Shown piece by piece: positions 1-6,007 of a stretch of 64,000 nt of DNA (the first letter of the stretch is position 1; each line of letters begins with the position of its first letter). Origin of the DNA: Gemmatimonadota bacterium (GTDB taxonomy: Bacteria > Latescibacterota > UBA2968 > UBA8231); the NCBI GenBank assembly GCA_018660835.1, contig JABJJN010000003.1:1-64000 (forward strand), written 5' to 3'. The position numbers and the translations under genes were made by a program. The notes beneath the pieces were generated by a model. That model was not told where the DNA came from. It saw nothing but the letters and a program-made list of their open reading frames with translations, and searched no databases.

Positions 1-207
1 ACACCCCTCAGTTTGCGTCAACGCACTGCGCCCCGGCACGATCTGCGCCCGATCAGGGCAGGCCGGCGCCAGCACCCCATGATATCGCACCAGGTTGAGG
101 CGTGGCGGCGGCACGAGGGCGGCCAGTTTCTCCAGCAATTCGAACTGATGGTCGGACAGATTTGCATAGATCCGTGACATTGAGGCGATGATGGTGGATT
201 CACTCAT
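1..207 (-). pseudogene. IS91-family transposase C-terminal fragment (runs off the window)
   Basis: Read on the minus strand from an ATG at 207, the frame stays open to the window edge. It encodes a segment of the form LAALVPPPRLNLVRYHGVLA, which matches the conserved late region of IS91-type (Y2, rolling-circle) transposases. The catalytic His and Tyr motifs that should precede it are absent: only about 30 residues come before the motif, while a full transposase has 350-450. It is therefore an N-terminally truncated remnant. The ATG overlaps the TGA of the upstream 401-codon gene by 8 bases, so the remnant could be translated by coupling. The part beyond position 1 is not visible. Confidence 0.6.
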
Positions 208-1405
208 GGCAACCTCCCGCGGCCAATTCATGCAGTCGTAGCAGTACCCCGGCGACATCTTCTTCCACTAGGCCCTCCGTGAATCGTCGATCGCTGACCA
301 TTATATGGGCGGTATTCGCCCACAGATCCGGAACAACGCCGTTGGTCGCCCATTGGGTTGCGGCGAAGCGACTCATGGCTGCCTTCGACAATCCCACCTC
401 CGCCGCCAGTCGCTGTGCTTCGTGCTCCCCATCCACTACCTCGCAGATCGTGCGATAGCACAGCTGGTAGAGTTTGTCGCGACCCAGACGACGGATACTG
501 GGACGTTGCTTTTGAAGACTCGCGGATTTCTCCACCGCGACCAGGCGAGCAAGGCGCACCAACAGTTCGCGGGTCTGCTCCTCTACCACGGCATCGTGGG
601 CTGGCTCCTGGCTCGGCGTCTCAAAGTCAGCATTCCAGCTCTGCAAACAGGGACGCCCAAAAGTCTCGTCGACCTCAAACTGAATCGACTCGCGCATCCC
701 TGGAATCGATAGATCCTGATCGTCGTAACGAGCCGACAACCAACCACGAAAAAACGTTGCATCCACCTGCACCGGCCGACGCAACTCGATGGTGCATCCG
801 GCCCGGGAGAGGAAGTAGCGGGTCTCCAAAGGCCCCGTCCGACACGCGTCGAGCCAGCCGTAGCGGAAGTGCTTGCACACCATCGCCTGGAGTAGACGGC
901 TCACCATCTCCTCCTCAGCCAGCGCAGCGACGTGAGACTGCAGCTGGTGCCACGACTGCATCCGGTGCACGACGGCGCGAAACTGGTTTCGACAGTCGAT
1001 ACCGTCTTCACCGTCCGACGTGCCCGGGCGTGGAAGGCTCATGAATCGACTGAACGTTTGTAGCCAGGCATGATCGACTCGTTCCTCTACGTCGCGCCGG
1101 CCGCCATTGGCACTTTCGTAACGGAGTTTGTCTTCTCGCATGCCAACCAGGAACTCTGGCAGCAGACAAGCCCGACCCCGATGCCGAAACACGTTTCGCT
1201 CCATCAGAAGACAGCGGAGGGCCTCCTGGTCCGAGTCCTCGACAATTGATTTCAACAGTGACAGCGTGGACATGCGTGAATACTGATCCGGCGCCCCTTC
1301 TCGCTTGTGCCGAGCAGGAACCGGGTGCTGCTCCAGAGCCTGGATCATGAGAGCCGTCCTTCTCTTTGCATGAATCTCCAAGAGCTCGCCTGACGAAACA
1401 GGCAC
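200..1405 (-). CDS. Unknown protein with a helix-turn-helix-like C-terminus
   Basis: A 401-residue protein I do not recognise. It is soluble, rich in Arg and Leu, with no signal peptide or membrane segment. Around residues 320-365 it has a segment of the form AAEVGLSKAAMSRFAATQW that looks like a helix-turn-helix, so a DNA-binding or regulatory role is possible but unproven. The start is uncertain: the frame opens with GTG at 1405, while the only strong Shine-Dalgarno (GGAGGAG) lies about 25 bases further upstream in front of an ATG in another frame. The true start may therefore involve a frame change or a short leader peptide. It is divergent from the replication-relaxation-like gene (57 bases apart), so both may share a regulatory region. 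It overlaps the IS91 fragment at its 3' end. Confidence 0.6.
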   Translation of the reverse strand: MPVSSGELLEIHAKRRTALMIQALEQHPVPARHKREGAPDQYSRMSTLSLLKSIVEDSDQEALRCLLMERNVFRHRGRACLLPEFLVGMREDKLRYESANGGRRDVEERVDHAWLQTFSRFMSLPRPGTSDGEDGIDCRNQFRAVVHRMQSWHQLQSHVAALAEEEMVSRLLQAMVCKHFRYGWLDACRTGPLETRYFLSRAGCTIELRRPVQVDATFFRGWLSARYDDQDLSIPGMRESIQFEVDETFGRPCLQSWNADFETPSQEPAHDAVVEEQTRELLVRLARLVAVEKSASLQKQRPSIRRLGRDKLYQLCYRTICEVVDGEHEAQRLAAEVGLSKAAMSRFAATQWATNGVVPDLWANTAHIMVSDRRFTEGLVEEDVAGVLLRLHELAAGGCHE

Positions 1406-1461
1406 GAATTGTCTGCCGCTCCATCACACTCCTCCAACGTCGATTCCAATGAGGTGATCTG

Positions 1462-2370
1462 ATGAAGCGATCCAAGCTCACGACCAAGCAGACCAAGCTG
1501 CTGCAGACAGTGGCCGTGCACCGGGTGCTGACCGCAGCGCAGCTGTCCTGTCTTTACGGGCTGTCCGAAGAGGGCGCGCGTCGATCGTTGAAAAAGCTGC
1601 GAAAGCTGGGGTGTTTGCAGATGCTGGCCGGACCCATGGGGGCCACCTCCGGACGAACGCCCTATGTATTTGCACTCAACGCGGCCGGGATTCAGATCCT
1701 GCGCAACAGTGGTTTTGTCGAACGCACCGTCGCCGATGATCGCCTCGGTCCCGTGGCCCCACGCATGATGGCCCATCAACTGCTGCAGAACTGGTGTCAG
1801 ATCTCGCATGCTCGATTGATCAGCGGATGCGATGATCTGGGTGGCGACTTCCTGCCCTCCACCTCGCCGTTGCTGGCCGGTGATGAAGATGGTCCCTGGA
1901 TTGCAGCTCAAGCCTCGGTAGCGGGGCGAGTCCGACACTTTGTCCCCGACGCCGTGATGGGCATCGCCAGCCAGCAGCAGGACAAGCATCTGCTGTTCTT
2001 CCTGGAGATCGACATGGGCAGTGAGTCGGCGACCAGTGCCTCCAGCAAGGCCAATAACCTGCGCGCCAAGATCCTCAACTATCAAGCCTACCAGACGAGC
2101 CACGGATACCGCAGATACCAGGACGAATGGGGCTGCCAGTTGCACGGCTTCCGCGTCCTGTTCGTGGCAGCTCACCGGCAAGGCGCCGATCGAATTCGGC
2201 GTCTCGCGCAACAGCTGCCAGACACCGACTTTGTTTGGATCACCCACCAGGATCAGATGCTTGATGAGGGCATCGGCGGCAACATATGGACCCATGGCAC
2301 GACCCCGGATCCAGAGTCCATCCTCGGTCCCAGCCTGAGCAAACTGCTGGGCCACGAGGGTCGCTTGTAG
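1462..2370 (+). CDS. Replication-relaxation-like winged-helix protein
   Basis: A 302-residue protein with the layout of the Replic_Relax family found on plasmids and integrative elements. An N-terminal winged helix (about residues 5-80, starting LTTKQTKLLQTVAVHRVL and ending at a GRTPYVFALNAAG wing) is followed by a domain with a predicted beta-alpha-beta core (LLFFLEIDMGSES, then FRVLFVAAH). Family members are thought to help replication initiation or relaxation of mobile DNA; the exact biochemistry is not settled. The ATG at 1462 follows GAGGTGATCTG. The gene is directly followed by 21-bp iteron-like repeats, which fits a replication module. It is divergent from the 401-residue gene. Similar protein folds also occur in conjugative elements with an FtsK/HerA ATPase, and one such ATPase lies at 10.4 kb. 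Confidence 0.75.
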   Translation: MKRSKLTTKQTKLLQTVAVHRVLTAAQLSCLYGLSEEGARRSLKKLRKLGCLQMLAGPMGATSGRTPYVFALNAAGIQILRNSGFVERTVADDRLGPVAPRMMAHQLLQNWCQISHARLISGCDDLGGDFLPSTSPLLAGDEDGPWIAAQASVAGRVRHFVPDAVMGIASQQQDKHLLFFLEIDMGSESATSASSKANNLRAKILNYQAYQTSHGYRRYQDEWGCQLHGFRVLFVAAHRQGADRIRRLAQQLPDTDFVWITHQDQMLDEGIGGNIWTHGTTPDPESILGPSLSKLLGHEGRL

Positions 2371-2403
2371 GCCTCGTCGTGACCTGGGACTGCCCAGCAA
2401 AAA

Positions 2404-2542
2404 GAGGTTGGGAAACTCCCCCGAAAAGTTGGGAAATACCCCCCAGAAGTTGGGAAACCCCCTCCGCTTTTGGTTAATTTCCCAACCTTTCCAAACCTGC
2501 GTAACTACACGTGGGACAGCACGTTGACGACGAGTTGGGAAA
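2404..2542 (+). repeat. Iteron-like 21-bp direct repeats with inverted copy
   Basis: The core GTTGGGAAA starts at 2407, 2428 and 2449, exactly 21 bases apart, with a C-rich linker (ACTCCCCC, TACCCCCC, CCCC). An inverted copy (TTTCCCAAC) lies at 2478-2486 and a further direct copy at 2534. The 21-base period is two helical turns, typical of iterons that bind a replication initiator on one DNA face. Nothing in this stretch codes convincingly. Position directly after the replication-relaxation-like gene supports an origin or operator, but function is inferred. Confidence 0.55.
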
Positions 2543-2701
2543 GTCGACTTATATGTAAATTCAATTACCACCGCAGTTACCACCCTTTTCGTTGACATCG
2601 CTCTCGCAGACAACCAGCGTCGCCCCCTCAACGGAGACATTGCAGACGCCAAAATTGGCTCTGCATCTACACCACAGACCCCACGATACGGGATCCTCCG
2701 A

Positions 2702-2756
2702 ACACCTCTCTGGCGAGCGTGAGAGGTGTCCTCCGGAGAGGGGACATCAGAGGTAG
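2702..2756 (+). promoter_or_regulatory. Hairpin leader of the small gene at 2761
   Basis: A perfect 9-bp stem, ACACCTCTC (2702-2710) with GAGAGGTGT (2721-2729), is followed by a second GTCC/GGAC hairpin and then the ribosome-binding region AGAGGTAG. Two neighbouring small genes have different but similarly placed stems. Confidence 0.45.
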
Positions 2757-2760
2757 AAAA

Positions 2761-3003
2761 ATGAGAGAACAACAGAGCCAACTGGGGCGTGCAATACAGG
2801 GCAACATCGAGGTGCGCGTATTCAAAGAAGAGTTGTGGACGCCGACGGAGGATGGGCAGCCGTGGATCAAGGTGATCGATCGAGACCTGATCCGCGTCCG
2901 GCACACGGATGCATACGACTCGGGATCGCATCATGACATCAAGGTCACGCGGGACGACGCGCGGCACTTGATGAGGGCCCTCTACTCGGTGCTGAGTCAG
3001 TGA
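2761..3003 (+). CDS. Small unknown protein (80 aa)
   Basis: An 80-residue protein starting at the ATG at 2761, preceded by AGAGGTAGAAAA. An in-frame start at 2719 is possible, but it would put the hairpin leader inside the coding region. The sequence alternates charged and hydrophobic residues (IEVRVFKEELWTP, then WIKVIDRDLIRVRH, then DDARHLMRALYSVLSQ), consistent with a small beta-sheet plus C-terminal helix. I recognise no family. It is the first of a run of small same-strand genes (2761-4578), each with its own structured leader, and it belongs to the mobile element by position. Confidence 0.6.
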   Translation: MREQQSQLGRAIQGNIEVRVFKEELWTPTEDGQPWIKVIDRDLIRVRHTDAYDSGSHHDIKVTRDDARHLMRALYSVLSQ

Positions 3004-3032
3004 AGGCTTCACGCCTTCTCCGCTGTTCATAT

Positions 3033-3180
3033 TGTCTCGCTCTGAGCTCGGATTCCATCTCGGCTTCACGCCTAAACCTTTGTCGATGTGTTCGTTCTCC
3101 ACGAGCACATTCGTAAAGCTTTCCCCCTGACGGGGTCGGCTACCTCGGCTTCGCATGATGTCTCGCCCTTCGGCTCGCAT
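3033..3180 (+). repeat. Duplicated non-coding block, copy 1
   Basis: About 148 bases that recur, diverged by roughly a fifth, at 3561-3708. Shared landmarks in order are a GTCTCGCTCTGAGCTCGGAT unit, a CTTCACGCC box, TCGATGTGTTCGTTCT, CACGAGCACAT, CGTAAAG, a CCCCTGACGGGG hairpin, CTACCTCGGCTT and a second GTCTCGC unit. It has no convincing reading frame. It lies upstream of the small gene at 3281. Confidence 0.7.
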
Positions 3181-3209
3181 CTGTTGGTTACCTCACCCCT
3201 TTTGTCTCA

Positions 3210-3265
3210 CCCCTCTTCCGTCGTCATCGCTCCTCGAAGTGTGAGCGATGCCCCCAGAAGAGGGG
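3210..3265 (+). promoter_or_regulatory. Two-tier hairpin leader of the small gene at 3281
   Basis: An outer stem CCCCTCTT (3210-3217) with AAGAGGGG (3258-3265) encloses an inner stem CATCGCTC (3225-3232) with GAGCGATG (3243-3250). All pairs are perfect. It sits 15 bases before the ATG, right in front of the GGAGGTG ribosome-binding site, so it could act on translation or on transcript end formation. Confidence 0.5.
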
Positions 3266-3280
3266 CGTCGGAGGTGTCAC

Positions 3281-3520
3281 ATGTTAGACCTGCAACAGGC
3301 CCATCGAACCAAACGATTCGATATCCGGATCTTCGAGAAAACACTCGATATCCCTTACATCGATGATTGTCATCATCCCCTCGCCAAACCGGTGGGGCAT
3401 GTGGTGTGCATTCGACAGCTTGATCGAGGCACTGAATTTTGGATGTCCTTCGAGGAATTCGAGGACTTGATCCAGCATCGAAAGAGGAGGGGTGACTTCC
3501 CCCCCTCTTTGTTCATTTAG
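3281..3520 (+). CDS. Small unknown protein (79 aa)
   Basis: A 79-residue protein. I chose the ATG at 3281 because GGAGGTGTCAC precedes it at the right distance; an upstream in-frame ATG (3248) lies inside the hairpin leader. The protein is mixed alpha/beta: a basic N-terminus (HRTKRFDIRIFEK), a strand around GHVVCIRQL and an acidic stretch (FWMSFEEFEDLIQH). No family is recognised. It lies between the two copies of the duplicated block and belongs to the chain of small genes with structured leaders. Confidence 0.6.
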   Translation: MLDLQQAHRTKRFDIRIFEKTLDIPYIDDCHHPLAKPVGHVVCIRQLDRGTEFWMSFEEFEDLIQHRKRRGDFPPSLFI

Positions 3521-3800
3521 TCTCGCTCTGAGCTCGCATTCGTTTCTCGGCTTCGCATATAGTCTCGCTCTGAGCTCGCATCGATGGCCGAGGCTTCACG
3601 CTCAAAACTTTATCGATGTGTTCGTTCTGCACGAGCACATCCGTAAAGTTTTCCCCCTTTGGGGTCCGCTACCTCGGCTTGGCATAATGTCTCGCTCTGA
3701 GCTCGCATTCATTCCTGGTTTCACATTCATGTCTCGCTTTGAGCTCGGATCTGGTTGCTTCCCTATTGGCATACTCGGGTCTCGTCTGGAATTGCATGCA
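3520..3800 (+). repeat. Duplicated block copy 2 and GTCTCGCTCTGAGCTCGCAT unit array
   Basis: A unit of the form GTCTCGCTCTGAGCTCGCAT occurs at 3520, 3562 and 3689. Looser copies are at 3731 and 3779, and two more lie in the first block at 3034 and 3160. Spacing is 42 bases twice (3520 to 3562, 3689 to 3731) and otherwise irregular. Positions 3561-3708 are the second copy of the ~148-bp block, including its CCCCCTTTGGGG hairpin. Irregular spacing and divergent copies rule out a normal CRISPR array. No coding frame is supported. Confidence 0.7.
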
Positions 3801-3818
3801 GTAGCTCACTGTCCCTTC

Positions 3819-3869
3819 CACCCAGTTATCAGGGGATCCTAAGGGGTAAGGACCCCTGATAGATGGGTG
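3819..3869 (+). promoter_or_regulatory. Long hairpin leader of the small gene at 3887
   Basis: CACCC (3819-3823) plus TATCAGGGG (3827-3835) pair with CCCCTGATA (3853-3861) plus GGGTG (3865-3869). The loop contains AAGGGGTAAG. It ends 17 bases before the ATG, just ahead of the GAGGTGG ribosome-binding site. Confidence 0.55.
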
Positions 3870-3886
3870 AGTCGCGAGGTGGAAAC

Positions 3887-4252
3887 ATGAACGAGGAAGT
3901 TCAGAAAACAGATGAGTTGAAATTAGTCTTGGCATTACGGCAGCTGGGACTGGAAGAAGTGCAACACGACACGTATGAGGTCGAACATGGAGACATGAGA
4001 CAGATCTTGGGGGCATATGGGATTCTTGAATCCTTCGATGCCGCCGAGATGAAAGTCTTGCGATGTGAGCTATTCTGGCGCGCTCGTGAGATGGAGTTTG
4101 AGGAGGCCGAGGTGTGGGCTCTTGCAGCACAGGAGCGTGACGTAGCGCCTTGGTGGTTGCCCGACAGACCCGCGCCCAGTCTTGGCACGTTGAGGCTGCA
4201 GCATCTGGCCTGGGTTGCAGCCAGAAGAGCACAGGGAGGTGATGCCCAATGA
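3887..4252 (+). CDS. Small unknown acidic protein (121 aa)
   Basis: A 121-residue protein starting at the ATG at 3887, preceded by GAGGTGGAAAC; a longer frame from 3863 lacks such a site. It is mostly helical and acidic at the N-terminus, with a Trp-rich C-terminal part (VAPWWLPDRPAP) and a basic end. No family is recognised. Its last four bases (ATGA, 4249-4252) overlap the start of the next gene, so the two are translationally coupled and probably work together. Confidence 0.65.
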   Translation: MNEEVQKTDELKLVLALRQLGLEEVQHDTYEVEHGDMRQILGAYGILESFDAAEMKVLRCELFWRAREMEFEEAEVWALAAQERDVAPWWLPDRPAPSLGTLRLQHLAWVAARRAQGGDAQ

Positions 4253-4578
4253 ATGGCGACAGACCAATCAAGACCTTCAAAGCCGGCGGCGTACGCGTGT
4301 CGGTCTTCCAGAATGAGCAACAGACTGAAGGGCGTACGTATCCGGTATACCGCGCCGTGCTTGAGCGGACCTATCAGGCCCAGGATGGAAGCTGGAAGTC
4401 GACCAACGGCTACGGGGGATATGACCTTGCCAAAGCGTTGGTCGTCCTGCAGAAGGCGTTCGACTTCATTGTGTCGACTGACCATGACCAGAATCCGTCC
4501 ATGTCTATGTCTGCACCGCCAGGGTCCCCCGAGTCTCGGGGGGCTGGGCAGGTACAGGAGGAGCGCATCGGTGAGTAG
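4249..4578 (+). CDS. Small unknown protein (109 aa), coupled to its neighbour
   Basis: A 109-residue protein that overlaps the upstream gene by ATGA. The first ~80 residues look like a compact beta-rich domain (IKTFKAGGVRVSVFQNE, then YPVYRAVLERTYQ, then a Trp/Gly/Tyr patch before LAKALVVLQKAFDFI). The last 30 residues are low-complexity Ser/Pro/Gly. The general plan resembles small conserved proteins seen in bacterial and archaeal mobile elements, but I cannot name a family. A short GTCCCCC/GGGGGGC hairpin lies within the 3' end (4526-4546). Confidence 0.65.
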   Translation: MNGDRPIKTFKAGGVRVSVFQNEQQTEGRTYPVYRAVLERTYQAQDGSWKSTNGYGGYDLAKALVVLQKAFDFIVSTDHDQNPSMSMSAPPGSPESRGAGQVQEERIGE

Positions 4579-4616
4579 ACCAGAAGTAGGAGGGCTGTCC
4601 CTCCGGCTTTCTGGCC

Positions 4617-4943
4617 TCATTGTTCTTCTCTGTAGATCACGATTCGCTGCGTTCTCTCGATGATGATCGTGGACACTTGTGCGTTCACACGTGTCTGTTT
4701 GGTGGCACTAACTCCCGCCTTGAGGGCGCTGGCGTGGAGTGCCGCGTATCTGTCTGTGGTTCCGAGGACACTTAGGCCGACGCTCCTTCGATCTGGACAG
4801 CACGAAGGCGCTGGACTGGTTGTTTGAGTGACCGATGTCATCATCGTCTGATAGAACCGTTCCCTTATCTCGTTCTGTTCATCGTGCTTTCTCAATATTT
4901 CGCGAGTTGCTGGACTCATTGGGAACATTGGTTCGAATTTCAT
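4617..4943 (-). CDS. Possible small unknown protein (108 aa)
   Basis: The start at 4943 is chosen for a good GAGGAG ribosome-binding site 8 bases upstream. The first 45 residues (PMSPATREILRKHDEQ, then IRERFYQTMM) look like a normal helical protein. The second half is Ser/Thr/Arg-rich and could be out of frame. It is the last of a minus-strand run beginning at 5725. Its start overlaps the 3' end of the frame at 4879-5190. The function is unknown and the gene may not be real over its full length. Confidence 0.35.
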   Translation of the reverse strand: MKFEPMFPMSPATREILRKHDEQNEIRERFYQTMMTSVTQTTSPAPSCCPDRRSVGLSVLGTTDRYAALHASALKAGVSATKQTRVNAQVSTIIIERTQRIVIYREEQ

Positions 4944-5190
4944 CTCCTGATCTCCTCGTTGTCTTGGCGATCCTTGCTGGTCCAAAACTGCTCTCCCTAG
5001 TTCTGTTGCAGCTCTTGACTCCCATCACACCACTGGTGGCTGATATTGATCTTTGTTCTTGCTTCGACTCTATTTCGTACGCGATATGCTGTTTCGCTGG
5101 ACTGAAACCTTGGTGAACGAGGTAGTCATGGAACGAGTAGTTGTATTGAGGGTGGTCAGCACTGAGGCCTGAGTGATTCGTACCGAACAT
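4879..5190 (-). CDS. Possible small unknown protein (103 aa)
   Basis: Starts at the ATG at 5190, preceded by GGTGGGAG at a fair distance. The N-terminal half (YNYSFHDYLVHQGFSP, then HIAYEIESKQEQ) reads like real protein; the C-terminal half is Ser/Arg-rich. It overlaps the 3' part of the frame at 5070-5402, which itself becomes low-complexity from about this point. One of the two may therefore be frame-shifted into the other. No family is recognised. Confidence 0.35.
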   Translation of the reverse strand: MFGTNHSGLSADHPQYNYSFHDYLVHQGFSPAKQHIAYEIESKQEQRSISATSGVMGVKSCNRTRESSFGPARIAKTTRRSGDEIRTNVPNESSNSRNIEKAR

Positions 5191-5402
5191 GCTCGAACTC
5201 CCACCTGATGAAGTCCTGTGAGACGCACCGAAACGGCGTCTGGCATGCAAGGACTGGTCACGCCGTCGCAGGCCTCTACAAGCATCTCAAGAAATTCAGG
5301 GAGCGTGGTGACCTTGTGTTGTGTCTCATGCGCTGTGCTCATCGTGTGTGCTCCGTCTGTTGGGTGTTCGCCGATTGGGGGTGATTCATCCTTTATGGTC
5401 AT
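5070..5402 (-). CDS. Possible small unknown protein, coupled to the gene at 5399
   Basis: Its ATG (5402-5400) overlaps the TGA of the preceding gene as ATGA, a typical operon arrangement. Residues 20-65 (KVTTLPEFLEMLVEAC, then DAVSVRLTGLHQVGVRA) look like a small alpha/beta protein. After about residue 70 the sequence is Thr/Ser-rich, while another frame (4879-5190) becomes protein-like there. A frameshift in this area is possible. Function unknown. Confidence 0.4.
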   Translation of the reverse strand: MTIKDESPPIGEHPTDGAHTMSTAHETQHKVTTLPEFLEMLVEACDGVTSPCMPDAVSVRLTGLHQVGVRACSVRITQASVLTTLNTTTRSMTTSFTKVSVQRNSISRTK

Positions 5403-5725
5403 TCTATGCCCGTCCTGAGGAGGCCACGGCTTGTCGGTGAGTCCAGGACGTAGGTCCAGACCTCTGTGCCCATGTTCATGGTGATGGCCAGATGCACTTG
5501 ATCGGAGATCTTCGTTTCTTGCTCCGTGACGTGCAGATGGGTCGTTTCTGTTCCGTTTGCGAGAATCGCTCCGCGTTCGACGACAACGCGCCGGCATACA
5601 TCATGCGTGGTGGATTGCGTATCAGGGGCTTGTTGTCTCATCCACGTGATGTGCTTCTTGGACTTGAGAGAAACTCTGTCCCTGTCGATGTGGCGATACC
5701 AGACGTGGGTGGGTAGTTGGTTCAT
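5399..5725 (-). CDS. Small unknown protein (108 aa)
   Basis: The best supported gene of the minus-strand run. Its ATG at 5725 follows GGAGGAGCAA, a near-ideal ribosome-binding site. Its stop overlaps the next start (ATGA). The protein has a basic N-terminal third (WYRHIDRDRVSLKSKKHI) and several short strands (DVCRRVVVERGAIL, DQVHLAITMNMG). I recognise no family. It is divergent from the NACHT gene at 6008; the 280-base gap between them carries the CGTACTCG repeats, so both could share control. Confidence 0.5.
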   Translation of the reverse strand: MNQLPTHVWYRHIDRDRVSLKSKKHITWMRQQAPDTQSTTHDVCRRVVVERGAILANGTETTHLHVTEQETKISDQVHLAITMNMGTEVWTYVLDSPTSRGLLRTGIE

Positions 5726-5860
5726 TTGCTCCTCCAGGGCCGACGAGGGTGATGCGAGGCCACACAGGGTGGTATGCGGTTGTTGGGGACGAATCTATAT
5801 TTATTTCTTGGCATGTAAATGCTTTAACTTGTTGTTTTTTTTGTTCTTATGATTGTTTTG

Positions 5861-5984
5861 CGTACTCGCCATCGATGTCTTGGCCGTACTCGTCCGTCAC
5901 GTATCTTGTTGTCAGGTTATCACTTGCCGCATCATGGATCGGATGTCACCCTGGTGGTTGATTGCGTACTCGTTTTCGTACTCG
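5861..5984 (+). promoter_or_regulatory. Four CGTACTCG repeats upstream of the NACHT gene
   Basis: The 8-mer CGTACTCG occurs at 5861, 5885, 5965 and 5977, all on the + strand within 124 bases and ending 23 bases before the ATG at 6008. Spacings are 24, 80 and 12. The gap 5726-6007 is otherwise non-coding, with a T-rich stretch near 5825-5860. Direct half-sites at helical spacing suit an OmpR-type regulator, and the downstream protein begins with such a domain. Autoregulation is inferred. Confidence 0.5.
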
Positions 5985-6007
5985 CGTTCTGAGGAATTAG
6001 TCCTGGT

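Noticed and set aside
2404..2542. Diversity-generating retroelement or retron in the repeat-rich left part
   Set aside because: No reverse transcriptase motif (YxDD) was seen in any frame of the first 22 kb.
1345..3180. 611-codon open frame on the minus strand across the replication-relaxation gene and iterons
   Set aside because: It lies opposite a better supported gene, has no ribosome-binding site and no recognisable domain.
3033..3800. Repeat array as a CRISPR
   Set aside because: Spacing is irregular, copies diverge, the sequences between copies are themselves partly repeated, and no cas gene is near.
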